Shown piece by piece: positions 27,119 through 40,692 of a stretch of DNA of 64,000 nucleotides. The translations under genes and the position numbers were made by a program. The notes beneath the pieces are model-generated. The model had not been told where the DNA came from. It saw only the letters and a program-made list of their open reading frames with translations, and ran no database searches. The stretch comes from Acanthochromis polyacanthus (lineage: Eukaryota; Chordata; Actinopteri; Pomacentridae). The DNA is taken from NCBI RefSeq assembly GCF_021347895.1, contig NC_067119.1:7328534-7392533 (forward strand), written 5' to 3'. Within the stretch, counting starts at the first letter, position 1; each line of letters starts with the position of its first letter.

Positions 27119-30100
27119 AGGGCCGACTGGTAGGGAGCCACACAGCGGTCAGATTAATGCAGACTAATGACAGAGGCAGTGCACTGCGAAAATATGCAAA
27201 GTGTAAACCTGCCCCGTGGACCAGATGAAAGGCTCACTCCAAATGGATTCCACAGTTGGCTAATGTCATTTTACTCAGGCAGAAAGTGGCTGAGTCAGCT
27301 GGACTCTTCATAAATGACAACATGCAAACAGAATTTTCTTCATGCAGGCTTCAATCCTGCTTTTTAACCCAGATGAGCTAATCCTAAATTCATTCTGAAA
27401 GATCAGATATCAGGCAGTGAGTGTCAGCTACAACATGATGTAGGCTTCTCCTGTGTTAACAGCAGTACAAAAAAAGCACCATAAAACCTGCAATTACACT
27501 TTATTTTCTTTGCACATCATCATTTTATGACACGTTATGAAAATTAGCTCTTGACTGTAAAGCTGTATCGTGTTTTTTCACGTTCCCCACACAACAAGAG
27601 GAAAGCCAACCAAGAGCTGCTCGGCCAAATTACAGTTCAATTAGTATGGGCTTCAGTTTGAAAGTTTTCAGTCAAATTCTGGTTCAGTAGATGTATTAAA
27701 AGCACATTGAAATGTAATTCTAAGGGAAACAATTCATATCTCTGGCAAAAACACACATAGAAAAGGTATACACATATGTCTTTAGAAATAAGTATTATTG
27801 CCAATAATCAATGAATTTGTTTAGTCAATTAAATGTTAAAATTACAAAAAAAAGATAATTTCCCACAGCGAAGGATGAATCTTCTGCATCCTATTTTTCT
27901 ACGTCCAACCAAAGGAAAAAAAAAAAACAAGACAAATGTCACTTTCCAATGCTGTACAACAGAGAAACCTGCATGTACACAGCTCAAAACAGGTTACTTC
28001 AGCTCAAACATATTCAGTTACACATAATCACTTCTTTGAATCATTATTTCTTAGTCTAAACATATAACAAATCTTTTTAATCACTTTCCATAAAAATCAA
28101 CAGTTTTAGAGTATTTATTTCAGCAAGCATAATCATATGGTTCACTTACACTGTTTCTTTATTAGATCTCTATCCATCTGCTTACAACCTTTTGTTACCT
28201 TAAGGCATGATTGCTTCTGGGACCTCAACAACTGGACCCCACTTGACAAGATCAAATAAATAAATCTACTGTCTGATGCTCGATTGCAGCGCTATAATAC
28301 AATAAATACACAAACAGCTGAACCACACAAACTATAAGGTCTAGGAGCCCCGTGGGGAAAAAAGAAAAACTGCAAGCCACAGAAGCCCGAAGGTAAGAGT
28401 GTTTTTATCCCTGCAGCCTGACAGCCACACACTTTATCACCACTATCAAACCTTTAAACACTCCAATGATGCTTCACCCTTCACTTAGCCATCATTTTGA
28501 GTCGGCATCAAACAGACGACCCTTTCAGATGCCAGTAGCTGTAATGTCTTCAGTAATTCCCTGCTGATCTGAGCCATGAAGTGAGAACTTTCTGCCAATC
28601 TGTGAGGCAATTAGAGAGGTCTTCTGAGCACAGATGTGGTCAGTGCTTGACTTTTTAAAGGAAGGGGTTTGGAGGAGATCAGCAGCAGTGGCTATTTCAG
28701 CCAGGAGAGCCGAGACACAGACTAACTGTCACCTTTTTGGACACAATTCAAAAGGGAGAATTTGACCACTGGTGCATTTGCCTTTGGGATTATCACACTT
28801 TCTCCAAGGCAGCTCTGCAAATAACAACTTGATGCCTCCTCTGGAGGCTCAACAGCTAACCCGCTGTGACACCAGCAATTCTCTGCATGACACTTCATTT
28901 TGCACTTCCAATAATGCCAGTCCTTTGAGTTGCCTTCTGTAAGGCTTGAAAAAATTGGCCAAGTTATCACACATAAACACACTGTTCAGAGAAGGCTGAG
29001 AAAGACTGACTGAGATCGTGAGGTGATTAAATCAAGATCAACCAATCATTCTGAAAAATGTGAAGACTTGAAAGGCTTTCACAGTGTTTCCAGTGGCCGC
29101 AGAGACACTTTGAGGCAGGATTATATAAGATCAGAGCATAAATGTGGCCCAAAAACACACTCCCTTTGCTCAGTTCTACAGCTATGTGGTCTCTTCTACA
29201 GCCTCCTCTTCATTATGCTGCTTACATGCTCACTGTGGCTAGATACTAATGAAGGTTAGATGCTTGGTTTCACTAGGCATCAGTCCTGCCAAGCATGAAC
29301 TCCTAAGCAGGCAGTGTCAGTGTCAGTGAAAGGATAAAGTCACTGCTTGGTTGATTTCCAATTTTCCCATTTTGCCAAACCAAACAGGCCTCAATCCAAG
29401 TGGAGCCAGCGTCAGGCCTGAAGTACAGTCAGATCAAAAGGCTCTCTGTCTTTAAGCATGTGAGGCTCTGTAGCACAGGTCATGCTCCCAGTGAATAGAC
29501 AGACTCACAAGCTTTCATCATTAACTAACACTGGCTTATCCCAAAGGTCATCAGAGTTTAAGTATGCAAAAGAACACATGAGGAAAAAATTGTAAACACA
29601 GCATGATCATAGTAAACACTGTATTCTTTGCTTGTGAGGCGTGCAGTAAGTCTGACTCAGCAAAGTCTCTTCACTGTATGCAGAGGTGCTCATTTGTCAG
29701 TTCTGATGACAACCAAAATCAGTGGCTCCAACTATGCAAGCACAATAACTGAATATTAATCATGATTACAATTCTGACGTCTTTTTTGGCTTTGAACATG
29801 ATTCAGTGCAATACTGACATTTAAAATACTTCACTCATAGGAAACAGCTCGTGCAGACAAACTCACGTCCGCTTGGTTAAATCTGACAGTAGAACAACGT
29901 TTCTGAGTCTTTTAACCTGTCTGAGTTGCTGCGTTGTAGTAACTAAGTGGAGACTAGAGGCTTCTCTGTGTGCTGCTGATGGCTAGCTTGTGAGGCATTT
30001 AGAGAAGTCTAGTAAATTGCAGTGTCTGTATTTGGCAATGCTCAACAAGTGAGTCATTTCTAGTACATTTTTTTTATTTTTTTTAAAAAAATCTTGGAGA

Positions 30101-30126
30101 TGCACTGAATTCAGGTGAAAATCATC

Positions 30127-30483
30127 CATCCATCCATTCTCTATACACCGCTTTATCTTCACTAGGGTCGTGGGGGATGCTGGAGCCTATCCCAGCTGAC
30201 TCGGGCGAAGGCAGGGGACACCCTGGACAGGTCACCAGTCTGTCGCAGGGCTACATATACAGACACACAATCACACTCACATTCACACCTACGGGCGATT
30301 TAAAGTAATCAATTAACCTCAGCATATTTTTGGACTTTGGGAGGAAGCCGGAGAAAACCCACGCATGCACAGGGAGAACATGCAAACTCCATGCAGAAAG
30401 ATCCCAGGCCCACCCCAGGATTCGAACCGGGGATCTTCTTGCTGCGAGATGAAAGTGCTAACCACTAGACCACCGTGCAGCCC
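30127..30483 (-). mobile_element. tRNA-derived SINE, full-length copy
   Basis: On the minus strand it starts GGGCTGCACGGTGGTCTAGTG, has a pol III A box (TCTAGTGGTTAGCA, 30456-30469) and B box (GGTTCGAATCC, 30418-30428), and ends in ATGGATGGATGG units. A 13-bp target-site duplication, GGTGAAAATCATC, flanks it at 30114-30126 and 30484-30496. The body (CCCTGTGCATGCG, GGATAGGCTCCAGC) is shared with the copies near 36.5, 60.7 and 63.2 kb. SINEs of this build depend on a partner LINE for retroposition. Confidence 0.9.
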
Positions 30484-32423
30484 GGTGAAAATCATCTTAA
30501 ATCATATTTTGATTCAAAGATGAGTACATCAACAGGAATGCAGCACAACTGTACCACAATAAAAAGATTTCATCCTTCATTATTGTGATAAATAATCATG
30601 ATCTTAATATTGATCAAAATTATTACAATGTTGGCCATAATTGTCCAGCTCTACAACTCACTGTTACATAAGATTACTGGTTTATGTGCAAAAAGTTGCT
30701 TAAAAGTCAAAGCAAGAGTGCTGATTTAAAAAAAAATAGAAAACAGTTGTGAACTTTATAGAATTAGAATATAGTGTAAGAGCTATAACAAAGAAAGAAG
30801 AGAAAATTCACTCAGTCACTTCAAGAACATTTACATCACATCTACACACAACTGCTGTACAGATGTGCTGCAAAACAAGGTGTATGTCTTTTATAACCAC
30901 TGACATATCAGTCTATTGTGTTCTTCAGTAGATATTACAGGATGCATTTTCAAACTCTGGCTAATGCTATATATTCAACAGGCCTTGAGCTTCCTCCAAG
31001 TCATGCATAATTCTTCTCTCTCATAAAGAAATCAAATCCTTCCAAAGGCGACTTGTGCAATACTCTGTCTGGGCTGTGCTCCACTGGAACACTCTCAAAA
31101 TAGAAGCGTGTATGGACGCTTTTATTACAGAACTGAGACGTTTATTAAAATACTTACAATATTTCAACACTCCAAATGTTGGAACATTCTAGATTATCCC
31201 ACCACAACGGCGGACACCTTGGTTGAAACACTCCATTCTCCTACTCAAACCACAGCAGAGAACAACAGATCCTGATGCTGGAGCGATCGCTCTCACGTAG
31301 CCGTCTCTTTACCTCCAGACAGAAATTCAATCCTATTACACAAAGCTCCCAATCGTCTCTGTTACCAAAGTATGACACTGAAGCAGTCTGCTCTGACCCA
31401 CAGAGCAGGAAGGTGAGCACTAGAAGCAGAGATGCCATAAAAACCCCAGAGACCAGAAAACAACTGGTTGATTATTCCCTGTGTCACTTTGATAACCACA
31501 AAGATCTATTTCATGTTTCTGACTGGCAGAGAAGAAGCGATCCAGTGTTATGACAAATATACCCTCGCCTGTGTTGTTTCTACATTTGCTATTATGTCAG
31601 CATGAAACAAGACGGCCACCTGTTTTGACACTGGGGTTTCATATTTAACAGGACAGCACCACAAATCAAGGATATCGTTCACTCTGCTCTGTCATTTGAG
31701 CAGTTTTCCAAACAACCTGAATATCCTGCAAACAGACTCAAGCACACATTTGTCAGACTGTTGCATCTATACTCAACTCCTTAACTCACACTGTCAGCAT
31801 CCACCTTTGACCAAACATAAATTGAATGAAGTGAAGCCAGGATGTAAATCCTCTGCCTGTAAGGAACCACGATGATATCATCAATGCCCTCCTACAATAA
31901 ATCTCCCTGAAGAGGCAGCTACAGTAACAAACGCTAACCGTTTCATCACTGCCAACGATGCATTATGGACTGCATTAATCAAAGCCCATCAGATACACTC
32001 ACTGAGGGGGATGCATGTCCTGGCGGTCACACACAGGAACAGAGCGTGTGCATAGATGCATGCCTGTTTGAGTGAGAGCCTGCATGGACATAGATTATGA
32101 CTGACCATTTGGAGAGACACTGGCCTTCCTCCCTCAGGAAATTTGCTCCATTAAACACTTAATTTCCTGCATTCTGGTGAATGTTTCTGCAGTAATTTGT
32201 GCCTTCAATGGAACAATTCATCGTGGACATGTCTTCATGTGAAGGAAAACAGTGAGTAAGTGTTGAAGGTTTTTCAAATGAATGTGTTCTAAATATTGAC
32301 GAGGATGAAACCTACACCTATGACTGAGACTACGGGCTCAGACTGCCTGCATGCAGTGTTGTGGGAGCAACATGGCACCTTATGAACACTTGCTAGACTA
32401 CACTAGTTGGGTTAAATTTAAGG

Positions 32424-32480
32424 CTGCATGATATAAAATTGCGCCATCAAGATCACGGTTGCAGAAAGTACAAAGTGAAC
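32424..32480 (+). mobile_element. hAT-type MITE end, fragment
   Basis: AAGGCTGCATGATATAAAATTGCG is like the terminal region of fish hAT-derived MITEs (GCTGCACGATAT...). A possible opposite end, ATATCGTACAACTCTA, lies near 33043, where the tandem array begins. Target duplications were not found. Confidence 0.3.
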
Positions 32481-32999
32481 TAAGTTGATACAAAAATGAG
32501 AACTTGCACAGTTCTCACTTTTCATGACTAATCAACCAGAGTCTTTCTGATATACCATAATTTACTCTGATTTGAGTTGATTTGAGTCTGAATTTCCAAG
32601 GCAAAGAGTTTGCTGACATGCAGGCTAAATATGTACGCAGCAAACTGAGCAACGAACAGGAGAACAACAGGGAACGGGAAGATGTGGTTGCATAACGATC
32701 ACAGAAATATTTTGGCTACAGAAAGCATGATGGTGACCAAAAACAGGCAGTTTGTCGACAGCGTTTTCCAACTGTTGCCACTGCACAAGGTAACACAACT
32801 AAATCAACACCACAAAGCTCTGTACGACGATTTCAAAGGCAAATGTGAATGTTATGCAAGCAAATATAAGTATTTGGGATGCTTTGGTCAATGTTAAAAA
32901 ACAGGAGGTTCCAAAAAGCATGAACCCACAAAAAAATCCTAATACAGTTACTCAATCTACCTGGTAAAACGTCTAGCATTGTTTCATCATATCCTGATA

Positions 33000-34020
33000 T
33001 ACATCACAGAAAAGCAAAGTATCTCAACATCATTTTTTTTACCCATATCGTACAACTCTACTTATCTTTTCAGCTTTTCTATGTGTTAAACAAAATAGAT
33101 CCAACTTCCTAAGTCATTTTCTTATTAACTATTAATACTGGAACGCCAAACGCAACTTCAACACTTTGCAAACAGGGTTATTCAAGTCATATTACAATAA
33201 ATATTACAGAAAATTGGTGCTTATTGGTGGATTTTCTAATTCAGTATTAATGCTGTAAATTTGTAAATTTTGTAAAACTGTAAATTTTCCAGTGTGCAAA
33301 CATACTTCTTCATGTCACCTGGTGACATTTCTCTGCATTTCCTTATTAAATTGCAATATATATCGCTGAAAACAAAACATAGCAATGTAGGTTTTCTACC
33401 GTATCGTGCAACCGTAATTGTAGCTCCTCATATCTTTTCAGCTTTTGTATGTATTAGATGCATGAGATACAACTTGCCTGACAATTTTCTTGTTCAATAT
33501 CAATCCTGCAATCCTAAATGCAACTTGGACGCTTTGCAAACAGAATTATATCGCAATATATATTGCAGAAAAACTAAATATAGCAATGCTAGCTTTGTCC
33601 AATATCATGAAACCCTACTTCCAGCTAGACCTTCTTTTCAAATTTTGACATTTAGATGTGCTTATTGGTCGATTTTCATATTTCTAATTAACACTGGAAG
33701 CCTAAATGCAGCTTTGACACTTCACAAATACAGTTATTGAAGCCACATTGTAATCAATATTGCAGAAATATAAATATCAGTCTGTTTTTTCCGGTATGGT
33801 GCAGCCTTCCTATCCAGCTCCTGTTTTCTCTTTGTTGCATGTGTTAGACAAATGAGCTATAACTTGCTAAGTAGTAAGCCTCATGTGCTTATTGGTGTAT
33901 TTTCTTTTTCACCATTAATGTGTCAACTCTAAATGCAACTTCGCACACTTTCCTAAGAGATTTATTCAAGTTATCCAGTGCAAATTCCAGCATCATTTCA
34001 TATCACAATATATATATATA
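33000..34020. repeat. Four-unit diverged tandem array
   Basis: A cassette recurs four times: a TATCGTGCAACC-like word, then TCTTTTCAGCTTTT.TATGTGTTAGA, then CTAAATGCAACTT..ACACTTTGCAAACAG, then CAATATATATTGCAG. The TTTTCAGC word falls near 33067, 33435, 33629 and 33821, and the AATGCAACTT word near 33150, 33517, 33703 and 33930, so units are about 190-370 bp, with extra sequence in the first. The repeated TATCGTGCAACC ends suggest descent from a hAT-type MITE. An open frame of 148 codons over two units is a product of the repeat and not a gene. Confidence 0.75.
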
Positions 34021-34235
34021 TCAGGACAACTAATAGCACAATGTCAGTCCTCCCCAGAATTTGTTAAACTGCTTCATGCAAACTGAGTATATATGATCTA
34101 AATTATCCCAGAAAAATCCCCAGATTCCTCCTTCCTTCCTCCTAACACCTCAGCCATGAAAAAGGGGGAAGTTCATGCGCACTAGAAATAAGACACACAC
34201 AGACATCAGGAAAAATACATTTTAAAAAAACTTAC

Positions 34236-34297
34236 CTCCCCAGCTCGTCTCCGATTTCATAAAATTCCTCAACATTTTCCGGGTTGAAAACAGTCAT
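34236..34297 (-). CDS. Death-associated protein kinase, first coding exon (DAPK2-like)
   Basis: The minus strand opens with an ATG (34295-34297) with A at -3 and reads MTVFNPENVEEFYEIGDELG, then AG at a consensus donor GTAAGT. This is the conserved start of DAPK kinases, Ca2+/calmodulin-regulated serine/threonine kinases acting in cell death and autophagy; the next exon should begin with the glycine-rich loop SGQF. FYEIG-ELG favours DAPK2 over DAPK1, whose N-terminus also begins MTVF, so DAPK1 is not excluded. DAPK3 starts differently. Only 20 residues and two bases of the next codon are visible; the kinase core lies left of the window across a very long intron. The start is chosen from its context and the CpG-rich upstream DNA. 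Confidence 0.8.
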
Positions 34298-35350
34298 GAT
34301 GTCCAGGCACTTTCCACCTCCAGACCTCAGGCTCCGAAAACACGGCACACCGGCTCTTCACAGCTCCACCATCCCTACCAGCAGCCTCCGGTCTGGGCAG
34401 GGTTGCAGCCGTGGATCCTCCTCATGCTCGAGCTTCCAGGATCAACAGGGGAGGAGACAGAAGACAGGGAAAAACACAATAAAGTAGGAGAGGTTTGCTG
34501 TGTGGATAAAAGAGAAAAAAGGTGGGCGTTTGGTCAACAAAAGGAGCGGAGCGGTGAACCTGCAACCTCCGGGGCGCCGTCACGACTCCCGGAGCTTTTT
34601 CCTCCCAGTCCCCCCCTACTCTCTCCTCTTCTCCCGGGCAGGTGTTTGAATTATTATTGGGGCTGCTAGCTTTAAGGGATAAAACAAGCATAGGTATGTG
34701 GATAGGAATGCAAATAACCCCCGGTGAAAGCTCGGTGTAGCCATGGGAAACACGCTAACCTCCCCCTTTGGGTCCCAGCAGGGAAAATGACTGCTGAGTG
34801 AAGTCACATCGGCGGCTATCTTCCGAGGAACCGCCGCGGACAGGTGTAACGACAAAAAAGTCACCTTTCCCTTTTAGAAAAAAATATTCAACATTCAATT
34901 TATTACATTCTGCAGCTTTTCCCGTTTAAAACCCTCACACTAGCCGGCGTATTTCCCCCCCTGCAGTCTTGAAATCAACATTAGCTTAGTATGTTTCTGC
35001 GACCGTTACTGGCTCTTTCTTGAAGCGACAAACTGACAGAAATTGGATAGATGTACCGTAAAGTAGCTTACAGTTTTCTGATGTGTATCCCGCCGCCAAA
35101 CGTAGCCCAGAATTCACGCGTTGTTTTTTCTCTTTCTAATTTGTGGGGATAGCCCGTGACCCGGGTCTGGCTCACGGAAGACAAAATGCTGGCGTGAAAC
35201 GGGAGAAATCAACGTTAACAATGTAAGGCAGTCTGGTCCTGGCGCTGCGTTTGATGTCTGTGGGAAATGAGTGGGGGAGTAGCCGCTGGATCTGCTAGAA
35301 AGAGGCTGCGCGATTAGTTTCCGCTTTGCTGTTAGCCAAACTACGATAGC
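34298..35350 (-). promoter_or_regulatory. CpG-rich promoter and 5' UTR of the DAPK-like gene
   Basis: This block upstream of the DAPK-like start codon is clearly richer in G+C and CpG than its surroundings, with GGGGCGCCGTCACG (about 34571), CCGCCGCGG (about 34831), CCCGCCGCC (about 35089) and GCGCTGCG (about 35242). No TATA box stands out, as is usual for CpG-island promoters. The transcription start and any non-coding first exon cannot be fixed from sequence alone. Confidence 0.6.
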
Positions 35351-36461
35351 ACAAAACAATTATCGGTAAAACATAAATAAATAGCTATGTTCTTCTAAAA
35401 TTAACGCATTTTATCTGCAGTTTGTGTGCCTACCGAAATGCTATGAAAATTGCGTTTTACCACGAGGAAGATAGAATTACCAAGTTTTTACGTGCCCCAA
35501 ACGCAGCACCAGTGTATCAGTTCACTCGGTCGCAGGAGGGCAGCAAACCTTTCACTTTTTTAAATCACTCTAAAAGTGAGAACTTCTGGCTTAAATATAC
35601 ATGTTTTGTCATTAAAATGTTTATTAACTTACCCTTTTCTATGTTATGTTAGAAAATCTCACGTCGTCACAGCAAATTATACGCTTTAAGTGTGTTTTTT
35701 CACCTTTATAATGAAAGTTCTAGTTATATAGTAAATTTATTGCCATTTTTAGAGTTCATTGTTTATATTTTCCGCCACCTTTTCTGACTTTAGACTGGAA
35801 AAATTGTTTTTTATTATATTTTAGAAAATATAACTATATCGATGCAAAACAACAAAATCCAGTTGCATTTCTTATCTTATGAAATAAAATGAAAGTCTGT
35901 GACATTTATTGTTATAATGTCAATCTAATAATATTGTTGGTCCTCACTTCTTCTGTCTTTTGACTGTTCAGTTGAGGCTCATTTTTATGACTGATATTTT
36001 GCACACTTCTCTGTCTTTTTCTGTATTTTAGAAATGAAACTAAATGAAAATATGCACTATTTACAGCTGTAATGTAAATCTAATAGCATTTTTATGACCA
36101 CAAATCCAGTATTAGACATGTAGAACAGTGACTAGGTAGCTGTTTGCTTGTTTTTCCTCACTTCTCTTGTCTTTTAACTGTTTAAAGCAGTGATGAAATG
36201 AATCTTATTTTATAAAATGGCATATTCTCAAAGCAAAACTACAAAATCCAAGCATGTTTTTTTCACTTTTGAGTCGAATTAAAATGAATTTATGCAACAT
36301 TTATAGTTACAATATAGCTGTAATGTAAATTTTAGGATTACAAGCCTGCTATTGGACCTGGAGAAAAGTGGAGAGTTCATTGTTTTATTTTTTGCTTCAT
36401 TTCCCTGTCTTTTGACTGCTAAAGCAGTTTAGGTAAATTTTACTACTGACATTATGTTCAC

Positions 36462-36705
36462 TTCCATCTATTATCTATACACCGCTTTATCCTCTGTCCT
36501 CTGCTAGTTCCGTCACATTACACTCATATTCACATCTATGGACGATTTAGAATCACCAGTTAACCTCAGCATGTTTTTAAACTGTTGGAGGAATCCGATA
36601 TGTGCGGGGAAAACATGGAAACTCCACTCAGAAAGACCACAGGCCAGGAATTGAACCCAGACCCTCTTAGCTGTGAGGCTAACCACCTCACTGCTTTGCA
36701 GTTTA
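36462..36705 (-). mobile_element. tRNA-derived SINE, internally deleted copy
   Basis: Same family as the 30.1-kb copy: TCTATACACCGCTTTATCCTC at the left, TTAACCTCAGCATG in the middle, and a degraded tRNA head (ATTGAACCCAGACC, GCTAACCACC) at the right. The central block with CCTATCCCAGCTGA is deleted. Many substitutions and no clear target duplication point to an old insertion. Confidence 0.8.
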
Positions 36706-37867
36706 TTGTGGTGTTAAGCGGTTTAGAGATGCTCCTCGATGCACTGATAAACAACTTTCTTTTCAAAGAACTTTTTCCTGATTGGAGCCTTGTGTCCTTT
36801 ATTTAGTAAATACTGTATCAGTGATGAAACTGATTTTCTATCTCTCAGGGAGCAAAGTGTGATGTATCGATCCTCTAATGGCCACGCGCTGCTCCTTGAA
36901 AAACCTTGAGTGCAGACATGATTTGATGCTGAGAAAGGGCCTCTTTTTTGGAGAACAACAATCTGACTTCTGGCACTACCGCAGTGCTTCTTGGTGAGTG
37001 ATGTTCTGCTGACAAATGAACTGTATTTCCAACAGGTGAACAACAGCTGCAGGTTGATTTAGTTTAACAAGCCTCTGAAGAATCATTTCTGCAAGGGAGT
37101 TAATATCATCAATATGCTATACTGTAGTTCTATTGTACAGCTACAAATTCTGCAGAATCTGAAGTATTTCTTCTTTGCCTGACATGTCAGGAGGTTTCAA
37201 AATCCTCAGACTTCAAGATTATTTTCAGGCTTACATGAAAATATGACAGATTTTCAGTGCAGTTTTAGACTTTTGGATCTTTCTTTATTGAGATTTTTAA
37301 GCAGCTTTATGTGACTGTAACGGAGACTAACCCAAACAGACTTTATCTGTACTGAAAAAAGAGATTTGCTGAACCAATTTAAATGAATTGCTGCCATTGG
37401 TAATGCACACATCAGTTAAGTTTATCCAAATAAACCAACAATAAAGCCACTGATTTAGGTCAGATGTACTGAAAACATTGTACAAAATGGGAGAAAGTGT
37501 AATTTTAATGTTGATAGAATCCACAAAAGTAAGCTGCCAGTAGAAAAGGTAATGAGTTCTTTAATTAAACTTCAGCTCAAATACATTTTTGCACAGTGAA
37601 GCTGAAAGGGCTGCTGTTTTCCCAGACACAAAGTTAATGAGAAACCATCATTAACTTACAGTAACTTTTACATTTCTTCACTTTGTTCTGTCTTGTTCAC
37701 AGGACAAAATCTTTAATGAAAAATGTACTAAAAGTCACATTTAACTGTCTGTCTGTGAAAAACAAACACTTGTATTCATAAATCTAGACATTATGTGAGT
37801 TTCGTGGGAATAAACTCGTGTAAGAATACATGATTTCCACTCCATCGAGTTATTTTCTGAACAACCA

Positions 37868-37945
37868 TTCCCCTCATTCCTTAGCAGGGGTCTGGAGCCC
37901 ATCCCAGCATGCAGTGGGAAACTGACAGGTTACACCCTGGTTCAT
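37868..37945 (-). mobile_element. SINE body fragment
   Basis: GGAGCCCATCCCAGCATGCAGTG followed by ACAGGTTACACCCTGG matches the middle of the local SINE family (CTGGAGCCTATCCCAGCTGA...ACACCCTGGACAGGT). Only this part remains. Confidence 0.5.
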
Positions 37946-40686
37946 TTACTGAAAGACAAACTTTACAAATTAGAGCAGGAGGCCCCCGTTAACCTTTCGC
38001 TCTCTGGGACTCATTATGACTTTGATTCGTATTGTTCACGCTCAGTCAAGGCGAAGCGTTGCAGCGCCGATCTGCTCTGGTCTCCTTCACATGTCTCACT
38101 GTAAAAACAGCACAGGCAGAGTTATTATTCTGATTATTGATTCATCCATTGCTTATTTTTGAAGATGTGAGGCCTTTTTTAAAGCTGGAAAGCGTCAAAA
38201 AATGGTGAGAAATAGTCATCGTGAGTTGCCAGATCTTGTCAGTAAAACTAATAAAATTGGAATGTAGCATTTTCCAACATTCTGAATGAAAGCTGTAGCT
38301 TAAAAAGCACAAAAGATCATGTACTATTTGCAAAATCTACTTTGTGAAGTGCACTGGTGTGAAACATACAGATATATTGTCTTCTGGCATCCCAAAAACC
38401 CTAGCAAACAATGCAATCAAGACTTAAAAACAAAGAGAAAACACAATGACGAAATCAGAATAATCAAAAAACCCAAGGGATCATCTTTACTTGAAAGCCA
38501 TTTTATGATAAAAATGAGTTTTTATGAGGTATCTTGAATTATTCTACAGCTATGGAGCCTCTAAGGGAAATATCCCCCCACTTTTACCCCAACAACACCT
38601 TCCTGCACCAAATCTTCTTTCATTTTAATTGTCTTCATGGTCTCAAATGTTCTCTTCAGCCGGTCAGAGGAAGCTTTCCGGTCATATATGACGCCTATTT
38701 GCAGCAACAGCGTCATTCAGTAAACTACCCTCTGTGCACGAGACTGCCAGCACGCCTCATAAATCATATTTTATTACATCCTGTTCATACTGCTGCTTGT
38801 GCATGCAAATAATAAACGGAACGTGTACTGTTGAAGGGTTAATATGTGTGTCCTCTGCAGCTCCGGCATAATCAGATTTTTTGGGTATTATGCGATAATT
38901 GGAAACACGAGACAGTTGTTGCAGAGATATGAAAGAGTGTGACACCATCTGCTGGCGATGAGCTACGGTACTTCATCTCCAGGAAAAAAGGCTAATGTTG
39001 TGTTATTTACCTCCACCAACATGCAACAGCGTCCCTGTGAAAGGACGCATGAAAGACCGCATCTTACATGCAACTACTCATCTTTGTGCATGCTTTAAAG
39101 CAGCGGTTTGCAGCTTAATCACAGCTGTAAAGTCACAGATTGTGTGTAAATAGCAAGTAACAACGATTCACGGTGGTTTATTAAAAAGATGCAAAACAGA
39201 AGCTTGTAGGCAAGTTTCAAGGCTGGTTGGCGAGTGAAACCGCAGAGCAAACAGAGGTCATAAATCTAGGAGAAAATTTAGAACAACAAGGCTGAACATG
39301 CAAAGATGATATGAGAAAGAGTTCATGTGGAGAGCTGGTGTAGGTGATGACAGAGGAAACAGGTGAGCTGACTGGGGAGAGTGGAAACAGGTGAGGTGGG
39401 CGTGGTTAGCAGGAGTCAGTTGACAGACTGAGGACATCTAGTGGCTGGAAAGAGTAAAGCAAGGGCGACAAACCTGGACTCACAGCTGGAATGTGAAAGG
39501 TAGGAGATCCAGTTTTTGCTGAAAAGTGAATCTTAATGTTATTTTATGGCAGATCTATCAGGGATTTTTTTTATATGACACATTAAAACAAAATAAATCG
39601 GGACTTGGCGGACTACATCACCACCCTAGAGGTCCCTACACCAGGTCCAAGCTGTTATTATTATTATTCAAAGCCCACTAAGCTCAGTGGACTCAGCGAA
39701 GAGGCTTCCTGTTATTATCATGATTAGACTGATCACCTGTTGTGCTTTAATAGCATCAGTGTTTCCTGACTCATTTTTATTTACTCTCTGATTCACAGTC
39801 CTGACTGTGAGGTAAGAAAAATGGGGAAAAAAATGCTGGAAATTGTGAAATCTAACTGTGGCCTGTTACAAATAATCTAAATTTCCCAAGCTGTCAGTTG
39901 AGAGAGTCTGAAATTGCTCATTTTGGCCTCAATTGCTGAACTTGGGGGTGTTGTTTGGGTTAAAATGTAAAAACACACTGATTTTTAACTGTAATTTTAA
40001 AAATAATTTACCGTTATTTTCTTATCATTCCCGTTTTGCTAATTTATAGATAACAAATAAAATCACAGAAAATAAGTATTGATTTACATGTCAACCATAA
40101 AAACAAACAAAAACAAACATAAAATGGGTCAAAACTGTAAATCATGTCAACATTACAATTCTGTATAAATAGCGATGACAATGATTGTAAAATTACACAA
40201 TTTTTTCTGTGATTTAAATTAGTTTTAAAAGAACACTATTTTAAAATATTTTTCTTCCTTTTTTTTTTTTTTTACTTCTTCGGTGTTTAAGGGTTTCAGC
40301 CATCTGTGGATGAAAAACACTCTGAATACACATTAATAACATAGCATTTTCAAGTCCAGCTGTGGTGGAACACTGTGGAAACTCCAGTTTTGTTGTCCCT
40401 TTAAAGTACTAGACAAACTCAGATATGCTACAAGACCTGCTACTCTCTACAGGGTGTAATAAGTTCAAATTCTGAGTAATACACAGACATTTTTGGAGTA
40501 ACGACCTCAGCCCTGCGTTACACACAAACCGCAGTGAAATTATTTGTGGGTTCTATGAATTGTGCTGCACTCAGGCTGGACTAAAACAGAAAAACGGCAC
40601 AAAGAAGTAAAAAAAAAAACGACAGCACATCTTCATGTTAATGAGAAAACCACAGCTGCACAGACCTGTTGATCTTTTAGACCTTT

Positions 40687-40692
40687 TTTATT
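40687..40692 (-). terminator. Candidate poly(A) signal, distal
   Basis: The minus strand reads AATAAA followed about 10-20 nt later by GT/T-containing sequence. It lies 4.2 kb beyond the atp8b stop, so using it would need a long 3' UTR. A closer AATAAA at 43865-43870, about 1 kb past the stop, is the alternative. Neither is proven. Confidence 0.3.

Noticed and set aside
33294..33740. 148-codon plus-strand open frame
   Set aside because: It spans two units of the tandem array and its residues repeat with the DNA period. It is a product of the repeat.
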